In this document: in pieces, positions 44,098 through 53,151 of the stretch | Layout of the letters: each line of letters starts with the position of its first letter | How positions within the stretch are numbered: the first letter of the stretch is position 1 | Assembly: GCF_004102045.2 (NCBI RefSeq) | Contig: NZ_CP029684.2 | Span: 62,001 to 126,000 of the forward strand | DNA length: 64,000 nt | Reading direction: 5' to 3' | Origin: Oenococcus sicerae | GTDB lineage: Bacteria; Bacillota; Bacilli; Lactobacillales; Lactobacillaceae | Position numbers and translations under genes: made by a program | The notes under the pieces: model-generated | Told to the model about the DNA's origin: nothing | Databases searched by the model: none | What the model saw: only the letters and a program-made list of their open reading frames with translations

Positions 44098-44568
44098 ATG
44101 AATGAAATCGTAATTTATACCGATGGTGGCAACCGTAATACTGGAAATAAATTAGGTCAGCACGTAAATGCCAAAGATTTATCGGCATGGGCCTATGTTA
44201 TAGATGATGGATCGAAACAAATATCAGCCTCGGGCTTCCAACTGGGTGCTACAAATAATGCCATGGAATTGACCGCTGTTGGTTCAGCCTTTCGCAAAAT
44301 ATTATCAAATAGTGACTTGCAGAGGAGGCCCATAACACTTGTTAGCGACTCGCATTACGTTTTAGACCCAATGACGAAAGGCTGGCTACATAATTGGATG
44401 AAAACAAAAAAAGAGCGTCCAAACCTGCTCCTCTGGCAAACCCTATATCCAATGTATTTAGAACTAAATCCTTACCTAAGTTTTAAATGGGTTAAAGGCC
44501 ACTTAAAAACCAAGGGCAATCTACAAGTAGATCATCTCCTTAATCAAGAAATGGACAAACATCTATAA
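44098..44568 (+). CDS. rnhA: ribonuclease HI family protein
   Basis: 156 residues. Catalytic carboxylates appear in order: IYTDGG, NAMELTAV, VSDSHYVLD and KGNLQVDHLLN; WVKGHLKTKGN carries the His. It cuts RNA in RNA-DNA hybrids. Start at 44098 without an obvious ribosome site, divergent from ftsW. Confidence 0.9.
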   Translation: MNEIVIYTDGGNRNTGNKLGQHVNAKDLSAWAYVIDDGSKQISASGFQLGATNNAMELTAVGSAFRKILSNSDLQRRPITLVSDSHYVLDPMTKGWLHNWMKTKKERPNLLLWQTLYPMYLELNPYLSFKWVKGHLKTKGNLQVDHLLNQEMDKHL

Positions 44569-44579
44569 CTATTTAAAAT

Positions 44580-45215
44580 TTATTTGCGAAAAATATCTAA
44601 AAATTTAGCAAACCAAGATTTCGATTCTTCAATGACTGGTTTTGCTGTTTCAACAGCTTTATCAGCAGCATCACTCGTAGCTGTGGCAGCCTTTGAAAGG
44701 ACTGAACTAGCACTTTCGGATGCCTTATCAAGAACTGGTTTTGCTGTTTCGGCAACCTTGCTAGCAGCCGAACTGACAGCCTTTTTAACAGTTGATTTCT
44801 TAACAACAGCTTTTTTCACAGGCTTCTTAACTGAAACCGTGGCTTTTTTAGCTGTTGATTTAACTGCAGCAGTCTTTTTTGCAGCAGTCTTTTTACTAGA
44901 CTTAACAGCTTTAGTCGCTGACTCTTTAGCAACAGCAGCTGTCTTCTTAACAGCTTCTTTAGCCGAATCAGCCTTTTTAGCAGTCTTTTTTGCAGCTGAG
45001 ACTGTTTTAGTACTAGTCTTCTCGCTAGCTGCAGAGGCTTTTTTAGTCGTTTTTTTAACTGCTTTTTTAACTGGCACGGTCGTTTTTTTGGCTGCAGCAG
45101 ATACTTTCTTTGCAACTTTGCCACCTTCGGCTGTCGCTTTGCTGGCAGCTTTCTTAGTAGTGGCTGCGGCTTTTTTAGTTCTTTCACTAACCGTTGTTGC
45201 TTTCTTTTCTGGCAT
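44580..45215 (-). CDS. Lys/Ala-rich histone H1-like protein
   Basis: 211 residues of low complexity. From about 10 to 150 it is built of Lys, Ala, Thr, Ser and Val in KKA/AAKKT-type repeats (for example VKKAVKKTTKKA), like the tails of histone H1 and chlamydial Hc proteins. From about 150 it becomes less basic and LEA-like (DKASESASSVLSKAA) and ends in an amphipathic SWFAKFLDIFRK. It probably binds nucleic acid or another polyanion; the C-terminal helix might bind a membrane or partner. A good ribosome site (AAGGAGA) and promoter support expression. Function unknown. Confidence 0.8.
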   Translation of the reverse strand: MPEKKATTVSERTKKAAATTKKAASKATAEGGKVAKKVSAAAKKTTVPVKKAVKKTTKKASAASEKTSTKTVSAAKKTAKKADSAKEAVKKTAAVAKESATKAVKSSKKTAAKKTAAVKSTAKKATVSVKKPVKKAVVKKSTVKKAVSSAASKVAETAKPVLDKASESASSVLSKAATATSDAADKAVETAKPVIEESKSWFAKFLDIFRK

Positions 45216-45239
45216 TTTCTCTCCTTAGTAACGAGACAA

Positions 45240-45268
45240 ATTTTAACAAAATTTTAAGGATGTGACAA
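45240..45268 (-). promoter_or_regulatory. promoter of the histone-like gene
   Basis: TTGTCA and TAAAAT on the minus strand, 17 bases apart, immediately after prfC. Confidence 0.7.
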
Positions 45269-45273
45269 ATTTT

Positions 45274-46788
45274 TTACATTTTTGATTCAAGTTTAACATT
45301 TGGATACTTGTCAGCAAACCAAGTTAATGCAAAACGGTTTTCAAAAAGAATCACAGGATTGCCTAGTCGGTCCTTTGCCAGCATTGACCGAGAGGTATTC
45401 ATTCTCTCGTCCAGCTCATCTAGCCTGATCCAACGAGCAATTTTTTTGCCAAGTGTTTCAAAAATAATTTGTGAATTATATTCATTGGCCATTCTGAATT
45501 GAAAAACTTCAAATTGCAGCTGGCCAACAGCACCCAAAATATATTCTTGGCCATGCCAAGATTCGAATAATTGAATCGTGCCTTCTTGAACTAACTGATT
45601 GATGCCCTTGTGATAGGACTTTTGTTTCATAACATCCTTAGCAATCACACGATTGAATAATTCCGGCGTAAAAGTTGGCAAAGGTTCAAATTCAACCGTC
45701 TGTTTTCCTTCATAAATGGAATCACCTATTTGAAAATTGCCAGTATCGTAAAGACCAATAATATCGCCAGGAACAGCGGTTTCGATATTTTCCCGTTCAT
45801 CGGCCATAAATTGTGTCACATTGCTGAGTTTTAATTTCTTGGCATTGCGAGCCAGCGTTACTTCCATTCCTTTGTGAAATTCACCAGAAACGATGCGAAC
45901 AAAGGCGATCCGGTCACGGTGATTAGGATTCATATTAGCTTGAATTTTGAAAACAAAAGCCGTGAACTGCTCGTTATCTGGTTGGATTTCTAAATGATCA
46001 ACTGTTCTTTTGTAAGATGGCGCTGGCGCATATTTCAAATACTCAGATAAAAATTCTTCAACACCAAAATTAGCCAGTGCAGACCCAAAAAAGACCGGTG
46101 TCTGTTGGCCGTGTAGAATCTTACTCTCGTCAAATTGATTGCCCGCATCCTTTTGCAGCACAATTTCTTCCATTGATTCATCATAAACAGACTGGTCAAT
46201 TGTTTTAGTGCTGTTGTAACGGATCAATTTATCATGCTGCAGATCATAAATGCCTTGTAAGACTTGGCCGGAACCGATCGGCCAATTCATTGGACAAGCC
46301 TGAATTCCCAGTGTTTTCTCCAACTCATCAACCAAATCAAAGGCATCTCGGCCATCACGATCTAATTTATTAAAAAAAGTGAAAACGGGAATGTGTCTTT
46401 TTGAAACAATTTCAAACAATTTTTTTGTCTGTGGCTCAATTCCCTTAGCTGAGTCAATCACCATCACAGCTGAATCAACAGCCATGAGTGTTCGATAAGT
46501 ATCTTCAGAAAAATCTTCATGCCCAGGAGTATCAAGAATATTAATCCGTTTGCCAGCATAATCAAACTGTAAAACCGACGATGTGACTGAAATTCCTCGT
46601 TGCTGTTCAATCGCCATCCAGTCTGAAGAAGCCATTTTATTCGATCCACGACCCTTAACAGTGCCAGCCTGCCGGATGACGCCACCATGCAGCAGCAATT
46701 GTTCAGTCAAAGTTGTTTTCCCGGCATCCGGATGTGAAATAATCGCAAAAGTAATGCGATTTTTGTATTCGTCTTTAAAATTAGTCAT
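45274..46788 (-). CDS. prfC: peptide chain release factor 3
   Basis: 504 residues. GTPase motifs [35 protein letters not shown] and the RF3-specific [12 protein letters not shown]. It recycles RF1/RF2 after termination. The N-terminus fits the family at this ATG, yet seven T of a terminator hairpin lie directly before the ATG and no ribosome site is visible. Confidence 0.95.
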   Translation of the reverse strand: MTNFKDEYKNRITFAIISHPDAGKTTLTEQLLLHGGVIRQAGTVKGRGSNKMASSDWMAIEQQRGISVTSSVLQFDYAGKRINILDTPGHEDFSEDTYRTLMAVDSAVMVIDSAKGIEPQTKKLFEIVSKRHIPVFTFFNKLDRDGRDAFDLVDELEKTLGIQACPMNWPIGSGQVLQGIYDLQHDKLIRYNSTKTIDQSVYDESMEEIVLQKDAGNQFDESKILHGQQTPVFFGSALANFGVEEFLSEYLKYAPAPSYKRTVDHLEIQPDNEQFTAFVFKIQANMNPNHRDRIAFVRIVSGEFHKGMEVTLARNAKKLKLSNVTQFMADERENIETAVPGDIIGLYDTGNFQIGDSIYEGKQTVEFEPLPTFTPELFNRVIAKDVMKQKSYHKGINQLVQEGTIQLFESWHGQEYILGAVGQLQFEVFQFRMANEYNSQIIFETLGKKIARWIRLDELDERMNTSRSMLAKDRLGNPVILFENRFALTWFADKYPNVKLESKM

Positions 46789-46818
46789 AAAAAAATCCGC
46801 TACTCAAGTATAGCGGAT
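46789..46818 (-). terminator. hairpin and T run directly before the prfC start codon
   Basis: On the minus strand ATCCGCTA-TACTTGAG-TAGCGGAT runs into seven T and then the prfC ATG. It can end transcription of the BI-1 gene, or act as an attenuator for prfC. The loop also contains TATACT, a possible -10. Confidence 0.8.
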
Positions 46819-46841
46819 TCCATCATTCTGTACATATTAGC

Positions 46842-47564
46842 TTAGTTTCTTTGATTACCAAAAATTCTTAGCAAATAAACGAAAATGTTAACAAAATCAA
46901 GATACAAACTCAGCGCACCTGAAATTGCCAAGCCATTCGTTGTATCGTTTCCTTGGCTTTTTAATTGAAAATACATTTGTTTCAAACGGTTGTTATCGTA
47001 GGCCGTATAAACACTAAAAACAACAACAGCTAAAATAGAAATGATCAAATTAAAACCAGGAACAAATATGCTGAGAATCAAGCCGACGATGACTGCGATC
47101 ATACCGCCAAATAAAATCGGCGCCAATCCAGCCAGACTCTTTTTTGTAAAAAAGCCGTACAAGGACATCGCGGCAAAATCAACGGCAGCCATTAAGAAAG
47201 CCGAAACAATTGATGTCACACTGTACATGGCAAAAAGTGCTCCAAAGAAGATACCTTCAACAACCGCAAAGGCTAACAAACCGCCAAGTGCCAGTGTTGG
47301 ATTTTTCAACGCGTTGCGTCCGATCAAAAAAACAACCGCTAACTGCGCAATTGCCAAAACGATCCAAGTGATCATCCCATGGCTGGCATAAAACTGGCTA
47401 AACTGCGTATAAAATGGATAAGCTAATGCATAAGCTAAGCCAAAGGTTATCAGCAATGCCGCTCCCATATATGCGTAAGTACGTTGGAAAAATGCCGCTA
47501 AACCAGATTCATTTGTTGAATCAGTTACGTCCTTTAACACGCGATTATCAGAAAAATTTTGCAT
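46842..47564 (-). CDS. Bax inhibitor-1 family membrane protein (YetJ-like)
   Basis: 240 residues with seven hydrophobic helices. The TYAYMGAALLITFGLAYALA start, VYTAYDNNRLKQMY and LSLYLDFVNIFVYLLRIFG are typical of BI-1/YetJ proteins, which conduct calcium in a pH-dependent way. The ATG at 47564 has AGGAGG upstream and was preferred over the longer frame. Confidence 0.9.
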   Translation of the reverse strand: MQNFSDNRVLKDVTDSTNESGLAAFFQRTYAYMGAALLITFGLAYALAYPFYTQFSQFYASHGMITWIVLAIAQLAVVFLIGRNALKNPTLALGGLLAFAVVEGIFFGALFAMYSVTSIVSAFLMAAVDFAAMSLYGFFTKKSLAGLAPILFGGMIAVIVGLILSIFVPGFNLIISILAVVVFSVYTAYDNNRLKQMYFQLKSQGNDTTNGLAISGALSLYLDFVNIFVYLLRIFGNQRN

Positions 47565-47645
47565 TTTAACCTCCTTTCTGACTATTATAACAGGCAATTT
47601 ACAAAATGGTCTGACTATTACTGACCATTTTATTTATATTTAATC

Positions 47646-48953
47646 TCATTTATAGCCATCAACTAATGCAGTTTCATACTTTTCAATATCCCCAGCACCC
47701 ATAAATACAAGTACAGAACCATGTTCACCGCTCAATTTATCAAACGCATTTTTTTCAGTTAGTATCGCAGCGGCATTCGGAAGTTCAGACAAAATATCCT
47801 CACTTTTAGCATTGCCGGCTTTTTCTCGTAAAGAACCAAAGATGGGTGTGATATAAACTTTATCAGCAGCTTTTAAAGCTTCGACATATTCTTCTTTAAA
47901 AGCGCGTACCCGCGTATAAGTATGAGGCTGAAAAACAGCCACAAGTTGTTGATCAGGAAACTTTTGTCTGGCCGCATCGATCGTTGCTTTAATCTCATTG
48001 GGATGGTGTGCATAGTCGTCAACAATTGTTAAGTCGGCAACTTTGCTGATACTGAAGCGCCGTTTGGCGCCTTTGTAGGTCAGCAGCTCTTTTTGAATCT
48101 GATCAGCCGATAACCCTAAATCGTCTGCAGCCCCAATCGCTGCCAAAGTATCCAAAATACCATGATTTCCCTCGATGCTCGTAAAAAAGTCACCAACTTT
48201 GATAGCGTTTTTAAAAACGGAAAAATAGCTGCCTTCTGTCTTTCTAAGAATATCAGCGGCATACAGATCATCAGTTTTCTCTAAACCATAGGTACAAATC
48301 TTAGCGGTTTTAGGACGCAATTTTTTGATTTCCGGATCTTCGCCATAAGCATAAATTGTTTGTTGTACATGATCTGCAAATTCGGCAAAAGCTTTTTCCA
48401 CATCATCTAAACTTTTATAGTAATCTGGATGATCCCAATCAATATTCGTGATAATAGCAATCTGTGGTGTGTAAGGCTGAAAATGACGGTCATACTCATC
48501 GGCTTCAACAACGAAATATTTCGAATTCGTAATGCCTTGACCAACGCCATCACCAATTAGAAAACTAGTTGGTTTATAAGCACTTAAAATATGTGATAGC
48601 AAGCTCGTCGTGCTCGTCTTTCCATGGGCCCCAGCAACGGCAATCGTGAAATGCCTGCGAATCACTTCTTCAACAGCCTGCGGATAAGTCAAAACTTGTG
48701 CTCCGATTTTATGGGCTGCCAAAACTTGTGGATGGTCATCAGCAAAAGCATTCCCCTTGACGATGACGTAATCATCTTTAATCAGTGCTGGGTCGAAATC
48801 CGTAATCTGAATACCAGCCTTGATCAATGGAAATTGAGTAAAAGTTTCTTTAGCGATATCAGATCCCAGCACCCGATGACCTTGATCATGCAAAATCATA
48901 GCCAAACTAGCCATGCCTGTTCCTTTGATACCAATAAAATAATAAGTTGTCAT
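47646..48953 (-). CDS. murC: UDP-N-acetylmuramate--L-alanine ligase
   Basis: 435 residues. [19 protein letters not shown] binds the UDP part, [15 protein letters not shown] is the ATP P-loop, [11 protein letters not shown] and [10 protein letters not shown] follow. It adds the first amino acid of the peptidoglycan stem. Follows ytpR closely. Confidence 0.97.
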   Translation of the reverse strand: MTTYYFIGIKGTGMASLAMILHDQGHRVLGSDIAKETFTQFPLIKAGIQITDFDPALIKDDYVIVKGNAFADDHPQVLAAHKIGAQVLTYPQAVEEVIRRHFTIAVAGAHGKTSTTSLLSHILSAYKPTSFLIGDGVGQGITNSKYFVVEADEYDRHFQPYTPQIAIITNIDWDHPDYYKSLDDVEKAFAEFADHVQQTIYAYGEDPEIKKLRPKTAKICTYGLEKTDDLYAADILRKTEGSYFSVFKNAIKVGDFFTSIEGNHGILDTLAAIGAADDLGLSADQIQKELLTYKGAKRRFSISKVADLTIVDDYAHHPNEIKATIDAARQKFPDQQLVAVFQPHTYTRVRAFKEEYVEALKAADKVYITPIFGSLREKAGNAKSEDILSELPNAAAILTEKNAFDKLSGEHGSVLVFMGAGDIEKYETALVDGYK

Positions 48954-48955
48954 GT

Positions 48956-49567
48956 TTAGTTATTAAACTCCAATTGATTTGCTTTTTCAAAATTAAAACT
49001 GTCGCCGATTTCTGCAAAATCATCTGGCAATATGATCATCCCAGCATGGTCAGGTGCATTTTTCAAAGCGAGTTCTCTAGGAGCAGCCATCATGCCATAA
49101 GAATCAATTCCGCGTAATTGACCCGGCCAAATAATTTTGCCAGAAGGCATAATTGCACCAGGCAAACAAACGACTGTTTTGACACCCGATGCAAGATTAG
49201 GGCTGCCAGAAACGATTTGAACCAATTTATCTTCAGAAATTTTCACTTGAGCAATATGCAAATGATCAGAGTCTGGATGCGCTGAAATTGAATCAACATA
49301 GCCGATCACAAATTTCGCCTGAGTATCAGGGGCTAATTCAGCCTTAAAACCAGTTCTGAGAAGCAGTCCATTTAATTCTGCTATTTGAGCTGAATTTAAG
49401 TTTAACGGGCCTTTTTGAGGCTCTGGCAAGCCAGCAAAATGATATGCCAGCGTTTGATCGCCGCTGTAGATCCTCGTGATGGTGTTTTTCGTTTCTGAAA
49501 GTGAATTTTCTACCTCTGGTGCAAGAAAAAGAATTAAAGTGTCTGAATTGTAATCGGCAACAAGCAT
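48956..49567 (-). CDS. ytpR: YtpR-like tRNA-binding-domain protein
   Basis: 203 residues. An N-terminal DUF4479-type part is followed by a tRNA-binding OB fold (about 95-200; [43 protein letters not shown]) like those of PheT and MetRS. Role uncertain. A TAAGAT box ends six bases before the ATG, so a leaderless message is possible. Divergent from a small membrane protein gene. Confidence 0.85.
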   Translation of the reverse strand: MLVADYNSDTLILFLAPEVENSLSETKNTITRIYSGDQTLAYHFAGLPEPQKGPLNLNSAQIAELNGLLLRTGFKAELAPDTQAKFVIGYVDSISAHPDSDHLHIAQVKISEDKLVQIVSGSPNLASGVKTVVCLPGAIMPSGKIIWPGQLRGIDSYGMMAAPRELALKNAPDHAGMIILPDDFAEIGDSFNFEKANQLEFNN

Positions 49568-49604
49568 ATTTCTATCTTAAAACAAAAATCATATAATGAT
49601 TTGC

Positions 49605-49925
49605 ATGAACAAAAAACATGGTAACTTAATTGCTGCTTCAATCGGTATTTTATTAGGCAGCGGCCTTTCCATTTTGTTAGCAAAAAAAATCAAAGAAAAT
49701 AATGCTGATAAAATTCTCGAAATTGTTAAAAACACACTTTCTGAGCAGGGAAAAGTTTCAAACGCATGGATTAAAGGCCAGCGTATTGGCGGCGATGAGT
49801 ACGACGCAGCCAGCGTCTATAACGGTGGTGCCAAAATTACAAATGAAAAAGGTGAGGAAAAAAGCATCAGCTTCGTAGCAGATGCTGACACAGGTGAAAT
49901 ATTTTCTGTAGATATTCTAAATTAA
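49605..49925 (+). CDS. small membrane-anchored protein of unknown function, PepSY-like
   Basis: About 106 residues. An N-terminal helix (NLIAASIGILLGSGLSILLA) is followed by a soluble part ending in SFVADADTGEIFSVDI, which recalls PepSY domains. The ATG at 49605 lies seven bases after a TATAAT box; the earlier ATG at 49596 overlaps that box and is unlikely to be transcribed. It converges with trmB with a four-base overlap. Confidence 0.65.
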   Translation: MNKKHGNLIAASIGILLGSGLSILLAKKIKENNADKILEIVKNTLSEQGKVSNAWIKGQRIGGDEYDAASVYNGGAKITNEKGEEKSISFVADADTGEIFSVDILN

Positions 49926-50587
49926 GCTGGGAAATTAGCTTTGATCCAATATTCCGGTTGATTCATTGATGCAAATTTTTTTTCGTATTCTGTTTCGATA
50001 TTGGCAGGATTTTTTTTGATTTCATTATGCAGGTCATAACTAATTTCGTTATCAGACCAAACAAGGCCAAAATTTTTAAAACTTGTCAATGAGTATTCAA
50101 ACAAACCAAGATTATCAGTTTTAAATTCAATCACGCTGGCAGGCATTAAAATTTCTGCATATGATTTTAAAAAATTAGGGGCAGTCAAGCGCCTTTTTTC
50201 GTGCTTAGCTTTCGGCCAAGGGTCGCTATGATTTAAAAACAGTTTACTAATTTCATTTTCAGCAAAATAAGTGGTTAGATCAGCACCGTTGCCAAGAATT
50301 AATCGCAAATTAGTTAATGGCTTGCCTGATTCAACAGCATTTTTACCAGCAATTGCCACAGCTGTTGGCTGAATTTCTAAACCAATAAAATTGATAGTTG
50401 GATATTTTATAGCGTTTTCCAAAATAAATTGGCCCTTACCAGATCCGATTTCTAAATAAATTGGACGCTTATTTTGAAAATTGCTTGCCCACTTGCCCTT
50501 CATTAGTTCAGCTGATGGATTATCAATGATTAGAGTACGATGATCGTTGATAAAGGGCTTAGCCCATTTTTTACTTCTTAATCTCAT
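49922..50587 (-). CDS. trmB: tRNA (guanine46-N7)-methyltransferase
   Basis: 221 residues. SAM site YLEIGSGKGQFI, NFIGLEIQ, and catalytic NHSDPWPKAKHEKRRLT. Overlaps ecsB by 17 bases. Confidence 0.96.
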   Translation of the reverse strand: MRLRSKKWAKPFINDHRTLIIDNPSAELMKGKWASNFQNKRPIYLEIGSGKGQFILENAIKYPTINFIGLEIQPTAVAIAGKNAVESGKPLTNLRLILGNGADLTTYFAENEISKLFLNHSDPWPKAKHEKRRLTAPNFLKSYAEILMPASVIEFKTDNLGLFEYSLTSFKNFGLVWSDNEISYDLHNEIKKNPANIETEYEKKFASMNQPEYWIKANFPA

Positions 50588-51635
50588 ATTTAAATCCTAC
50601 CAAACGAGGCAAATACCCTTTCACGATCAGCCAAGCGGCTAGACCAATAATTAAAAATGAAATCGAAACCGCTGTTGACTGATGGCCAAATAATAAGCAA
50701 ATCAGTAGCAACAAGACAATCGGTGAAAAAATTTTAGTTGCTAAAAGTTGAAAATCGGCTAATTGCTTTTCACTATCTTGTGGATATATGCGTGCAATTC
50801 GATGCTGAGCATAATGTGAGAAAATCGGCTTCAATTGATAGGCAATTGCAAACAAAATAAAAATAGCAGCAATGGTTGCAGCGACAAGCGATGGCAGCGA
50901 AGCTGTTAAAAGCATACCCAAAATCGTTGTTGCAATCATCGTTAACATAAATTGCCGGCTTCTAAAAAAATAACGTGTAAAGAGAATCCAGTGATAGCTT
51001 TTGTTGTATCGCTGCAGTTTGTTAAGCACAAAATCCCAAATTCTTGTTGGCCGATTATCATGTTTAATTTCTTTAACATCTGTGAAGAAATTGAAAAATA
51101 GATTGATGCGATTGACACGTCTTAATTCAAGATTAATAGCATACGGCCAATTGATTTTTTGCTTCTGGACCATTTTGTTATATTTTAATATCAGCAAAAG
51201 CAGCTTGACGAATAGCGAAAATAAATAATAGCAAAATGCAAACCACCAACCAGATACTTTCAACATCATCGGCAGCAGAATAATATTTAGCATTGTTTGA
51301 ATCGCAAAAGAGAACAGCAGTGATCTAAAAAGTGAATATTTCAATTGACGTTCTAGATCTGGAAAATTGGCAATCAAAAAAACTTGATCAGCTGTCTGCA
51401 GATAGGTTGTGAGATCACCAAAAAAAAGACCAAATACACTGATGATCAGCAGCGGTAAAATCAGCCAATAACCATTTTTCACAGTAGACAAACTATGTAT
51501 ATATTCATAGCCTAATAATGTAACTGCGATGAACAGAAAACCAATAAACTGGTCGTTAAAAGCACGGCTTAGATAGCGAAAATTTCTTCGAAAGGATATT
51601 TGTCGACGGTGCTGAAAAACATCATTCATGTTCAA
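50571..51635 (-). CDS. ecsB: EcsB-type ABC transporter permease
   Basis: 354 residues with about eight membrane helices in two groups. FQHRRQISFRRNFRYLSRAFNDQF is the typical EcsB N-terminus. With EcsA it forms an exporter linked to membrane proteolysis and secretion. Overlaps ecsA by 14 bases. hit-ecsAB-trmB is a conserved neighbourhood. Confidence 0.9.
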   Translation of the reverse strand: MNMNDVFQHRRQISFRRNFRYLSRAFNDQFIGFLFIAVTLLGYEYIHSLSTVKNGYWLILPLLIISVFGLFFGDLTTYLQTADQVFLIANFPDLERQLKYSLFRSLLFSFAIQTMLNIILLPMMLKVSGWWFAFCYYLFSLFVKLLLLILKYNKMVQKQKINWPYAINLELRRVNRINLFFNFFTDVKEIKHDNRPTRIWDFVLNKLQRYNKSYHWILFTRYFFRSRQFMLTMIATTILGMLLTASLPSLVAATIAAIFILFAIAYQLKPIFSHYAQHRIARIYPQDSEKQLADFQLLATKIFSPIVLLLLICLLFGHQSTAVSISFLIIGLAAWLIVKGYLPRLVGFKYEIKK

Positions 51636-52356
51636 CCTCTTTCGCTAACCGAAAATAAATTTCATTGATGTTCTTTTGTTTGGGAAAAGCCTTAAAAATA
51701 TCCTTTAATTTGCCTTGTACACGAATTTTCCCTTGATCAATCAGCAAAAAATCATCAACAAATTGTTCGGCTTCTTCGATCACATGTGTACTCATTAGGA
51801 TCGTTTTACCGGCAGCTTTTTTTTCCTGCAATAATTCAATCAAATCCGCAACAGCTAAGGGATCCAGGCCGATAAAAGGCTCATCAATTACTAAAAGCGG
51901 CTTATCCGCTAAAAACGCCGTCACAATCATCACTTTTTGCCGCATGCCCTTAGAAAAATCGATCGGAAACCAATCTTGTTTATCAGACAGTCGGAAAATA
52001 GTTAATAATCGTTCAGCTTCCTGCTCGGCTTTTTGAGCATCGAGATGGTAAGCGGAAATCGTTGTCTGGATATGTTCTCGCAATGTTAGATCATCGTATA
52101 TGACAGGCAATTCAGGAATATAGGCTAAACTATTTTGATATTGGATCGCTTCCTTTTGGCTATCTAGGCCATCAAAAGAAATTGTTCCCGATTTCGCTGT
52201 CATTAAACCGATCACATGATTAATCGTAGTTGTCTTGCCTGAGCCATTCAAACCAATCAACGCTGTCAAGCTACCCGACGGGACCGTAAAATTTAAATCT
52301 TTAATTGTATTAACCTGGCTGTATCCGCCAGTCAAATGAGTCACTTCTAATGTCAT
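51622..52356 (-). CDS. ecsA: EcsA-type ABC transporter ATP-binding protein
   Basis: 244 residues. Walker A GLNGSGKTTTIN, signature FSKGMRQKVMIV, Walker B LLVIDEPFIGLDP and the switch His in STHVIEEAE. First gene of the ecsA-ecsB-trmB operon, divergent from hit. Confidence 0.93.
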   Translation of the reverse strand: MTLEVTHLTGGYSQVNTIKDLNFTVPSGSLTALIGLNGSGKTTTINHVIGLMTAKSGTISFDGLDSQKEAIQYQNSLAYIPELPVIYDDLTLREHIQTTISAYHLDAQKAEQEAERLLTIFRLSDKQDWFPIDFSKGMRQKVMIVTAFLADKPLLVIDEPFIGLDPLAVADLIELLQEKKAAGKTILMSTHVIEEAEQFVDDFLLIDQGKIRVQGKLKDIFKAFPKQKNINEIYFRLAKEVEHE

Positions 52357-52395
52357 AGTATCGATTAAATTTTAGCAGATAGATATAATGTAGGC

Positions 52396-52815
52396 ATGAC
52401 AGATATATTCGATAAAATCATAAGTGGTGAAATTCCCAGTTATAAAGTTTACGAAGATGATGATGTTTTAGCTTTCTTAGATCTTTCTCAAGCAACCCCG
52501 GGCCATACATTGGTCATTCCTAAAAAACATGTACAGGATATTTATAGTTACGATGATGACCTATCGGCAAAAGTTTTGAGCAAACTGCCTGTGATCGCAC
52601 GGGCAGTCAAAGCTTCCAATCCTAAGATCATCGGCATCAATATTTTATCTAATAACGGTGCAGCAGCTGGGCAATCAGTCCCCCACTCGCATTGGCACAT
52701 CATTCCAAGGTATCAAGACGACGGACTGGATCTGCCAGGCGCAGTTGATCATTCAGATGAATATAGCCCCAGCAAATACGAAGCAGTTGCCAAATCTATT
52801 CGTGAGCAGTTTTGA
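52396..52815 (+). CDS. hit: HIT family nucleotide-binding protein
   Basis: 139 residues. DIFDKIISGEIPSYKVYEDD at the start and the histidine triad VPHSHWHIIPRY. It hydrolyses nucleoside phosphoramidates or dinucleotides. A TATAAT box ends six bases before the ATG, with no ribosome site, so the mRNA may start at the AUG. Confidence 0.94.
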   Translation: MTDIFDKIISGEIPSYKVYEDDDVLAFLDLSQATPGHTLVIPKKHVQDIYSYDDDLSAKVLSKLPVIARAVKASNPKIIGINILSNNGAAAGQSVPHSHWHIIPRYQDDGLDLPGAVDHSDEYSPSKYEAVAKSIREQF

Positions 52816-52817
52816 AT

Positions 52818-53093
52818 ATGGATCAGCAAAACACAAAGAATTTTTTTCAAACACAGATTGATCAGCTGATCAATCTGTTTAAAACTGAAATATCCGTATT
52901 GAAAAAAGCATTTCAGGCGGCTAAAATCTTGACGATGCAAAGTTCTGTGCAAAAAAATAATCTCGATCAGCTTTCGCAACATTTCGATCAAGGAGAAAAA
53001 GAAATCGATCAAGCCACACAGAAGTTAGACAATGATTTGGCATCATTGAAAGAAGAATTGTCAACTGTCAAATATCCTTTTTCAAAGAAATAA
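52818..53093 (+). CDS. small coiled-coil protein between hit and prsA
   Basis: 91 residues, mostly helical and charged (FKTEISVLKKAFQAAKI, EKEIDQATQKLDNDLASLKEE), without membrane segment or known motif. I do not recognise the family. It follows hit by two bases, in the place where other lactic acid bacteria keep a small YtxH-like gene. The ribosome site is weak. Confidence 0.65.
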   Translation: MDQQNTKNFFQTQIDQLINLFKTEISVLKKAFQAAKILTMQSSVQKNNLDQLSQHFDQGEKEIDQATQKLDNDLASLKEELSTVKYPFSKK

Positions 53094-53151
53094 TTTGAGT
53101 TAAGGCCTAACTTCCGTTAGAATTAAAGGGTTATAAACTCACGGAGGAAAT

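Noticed and set aside
44584-45228. 214-codon hydrophobic plus-strand frame opposite the histone-like gene
   Set aside because: A shadow of Lys/Ala codons on the other strand (poly Leu/Phe/Ala), with no ribosome site; the minus-strand frame has promoter and AGGAG.
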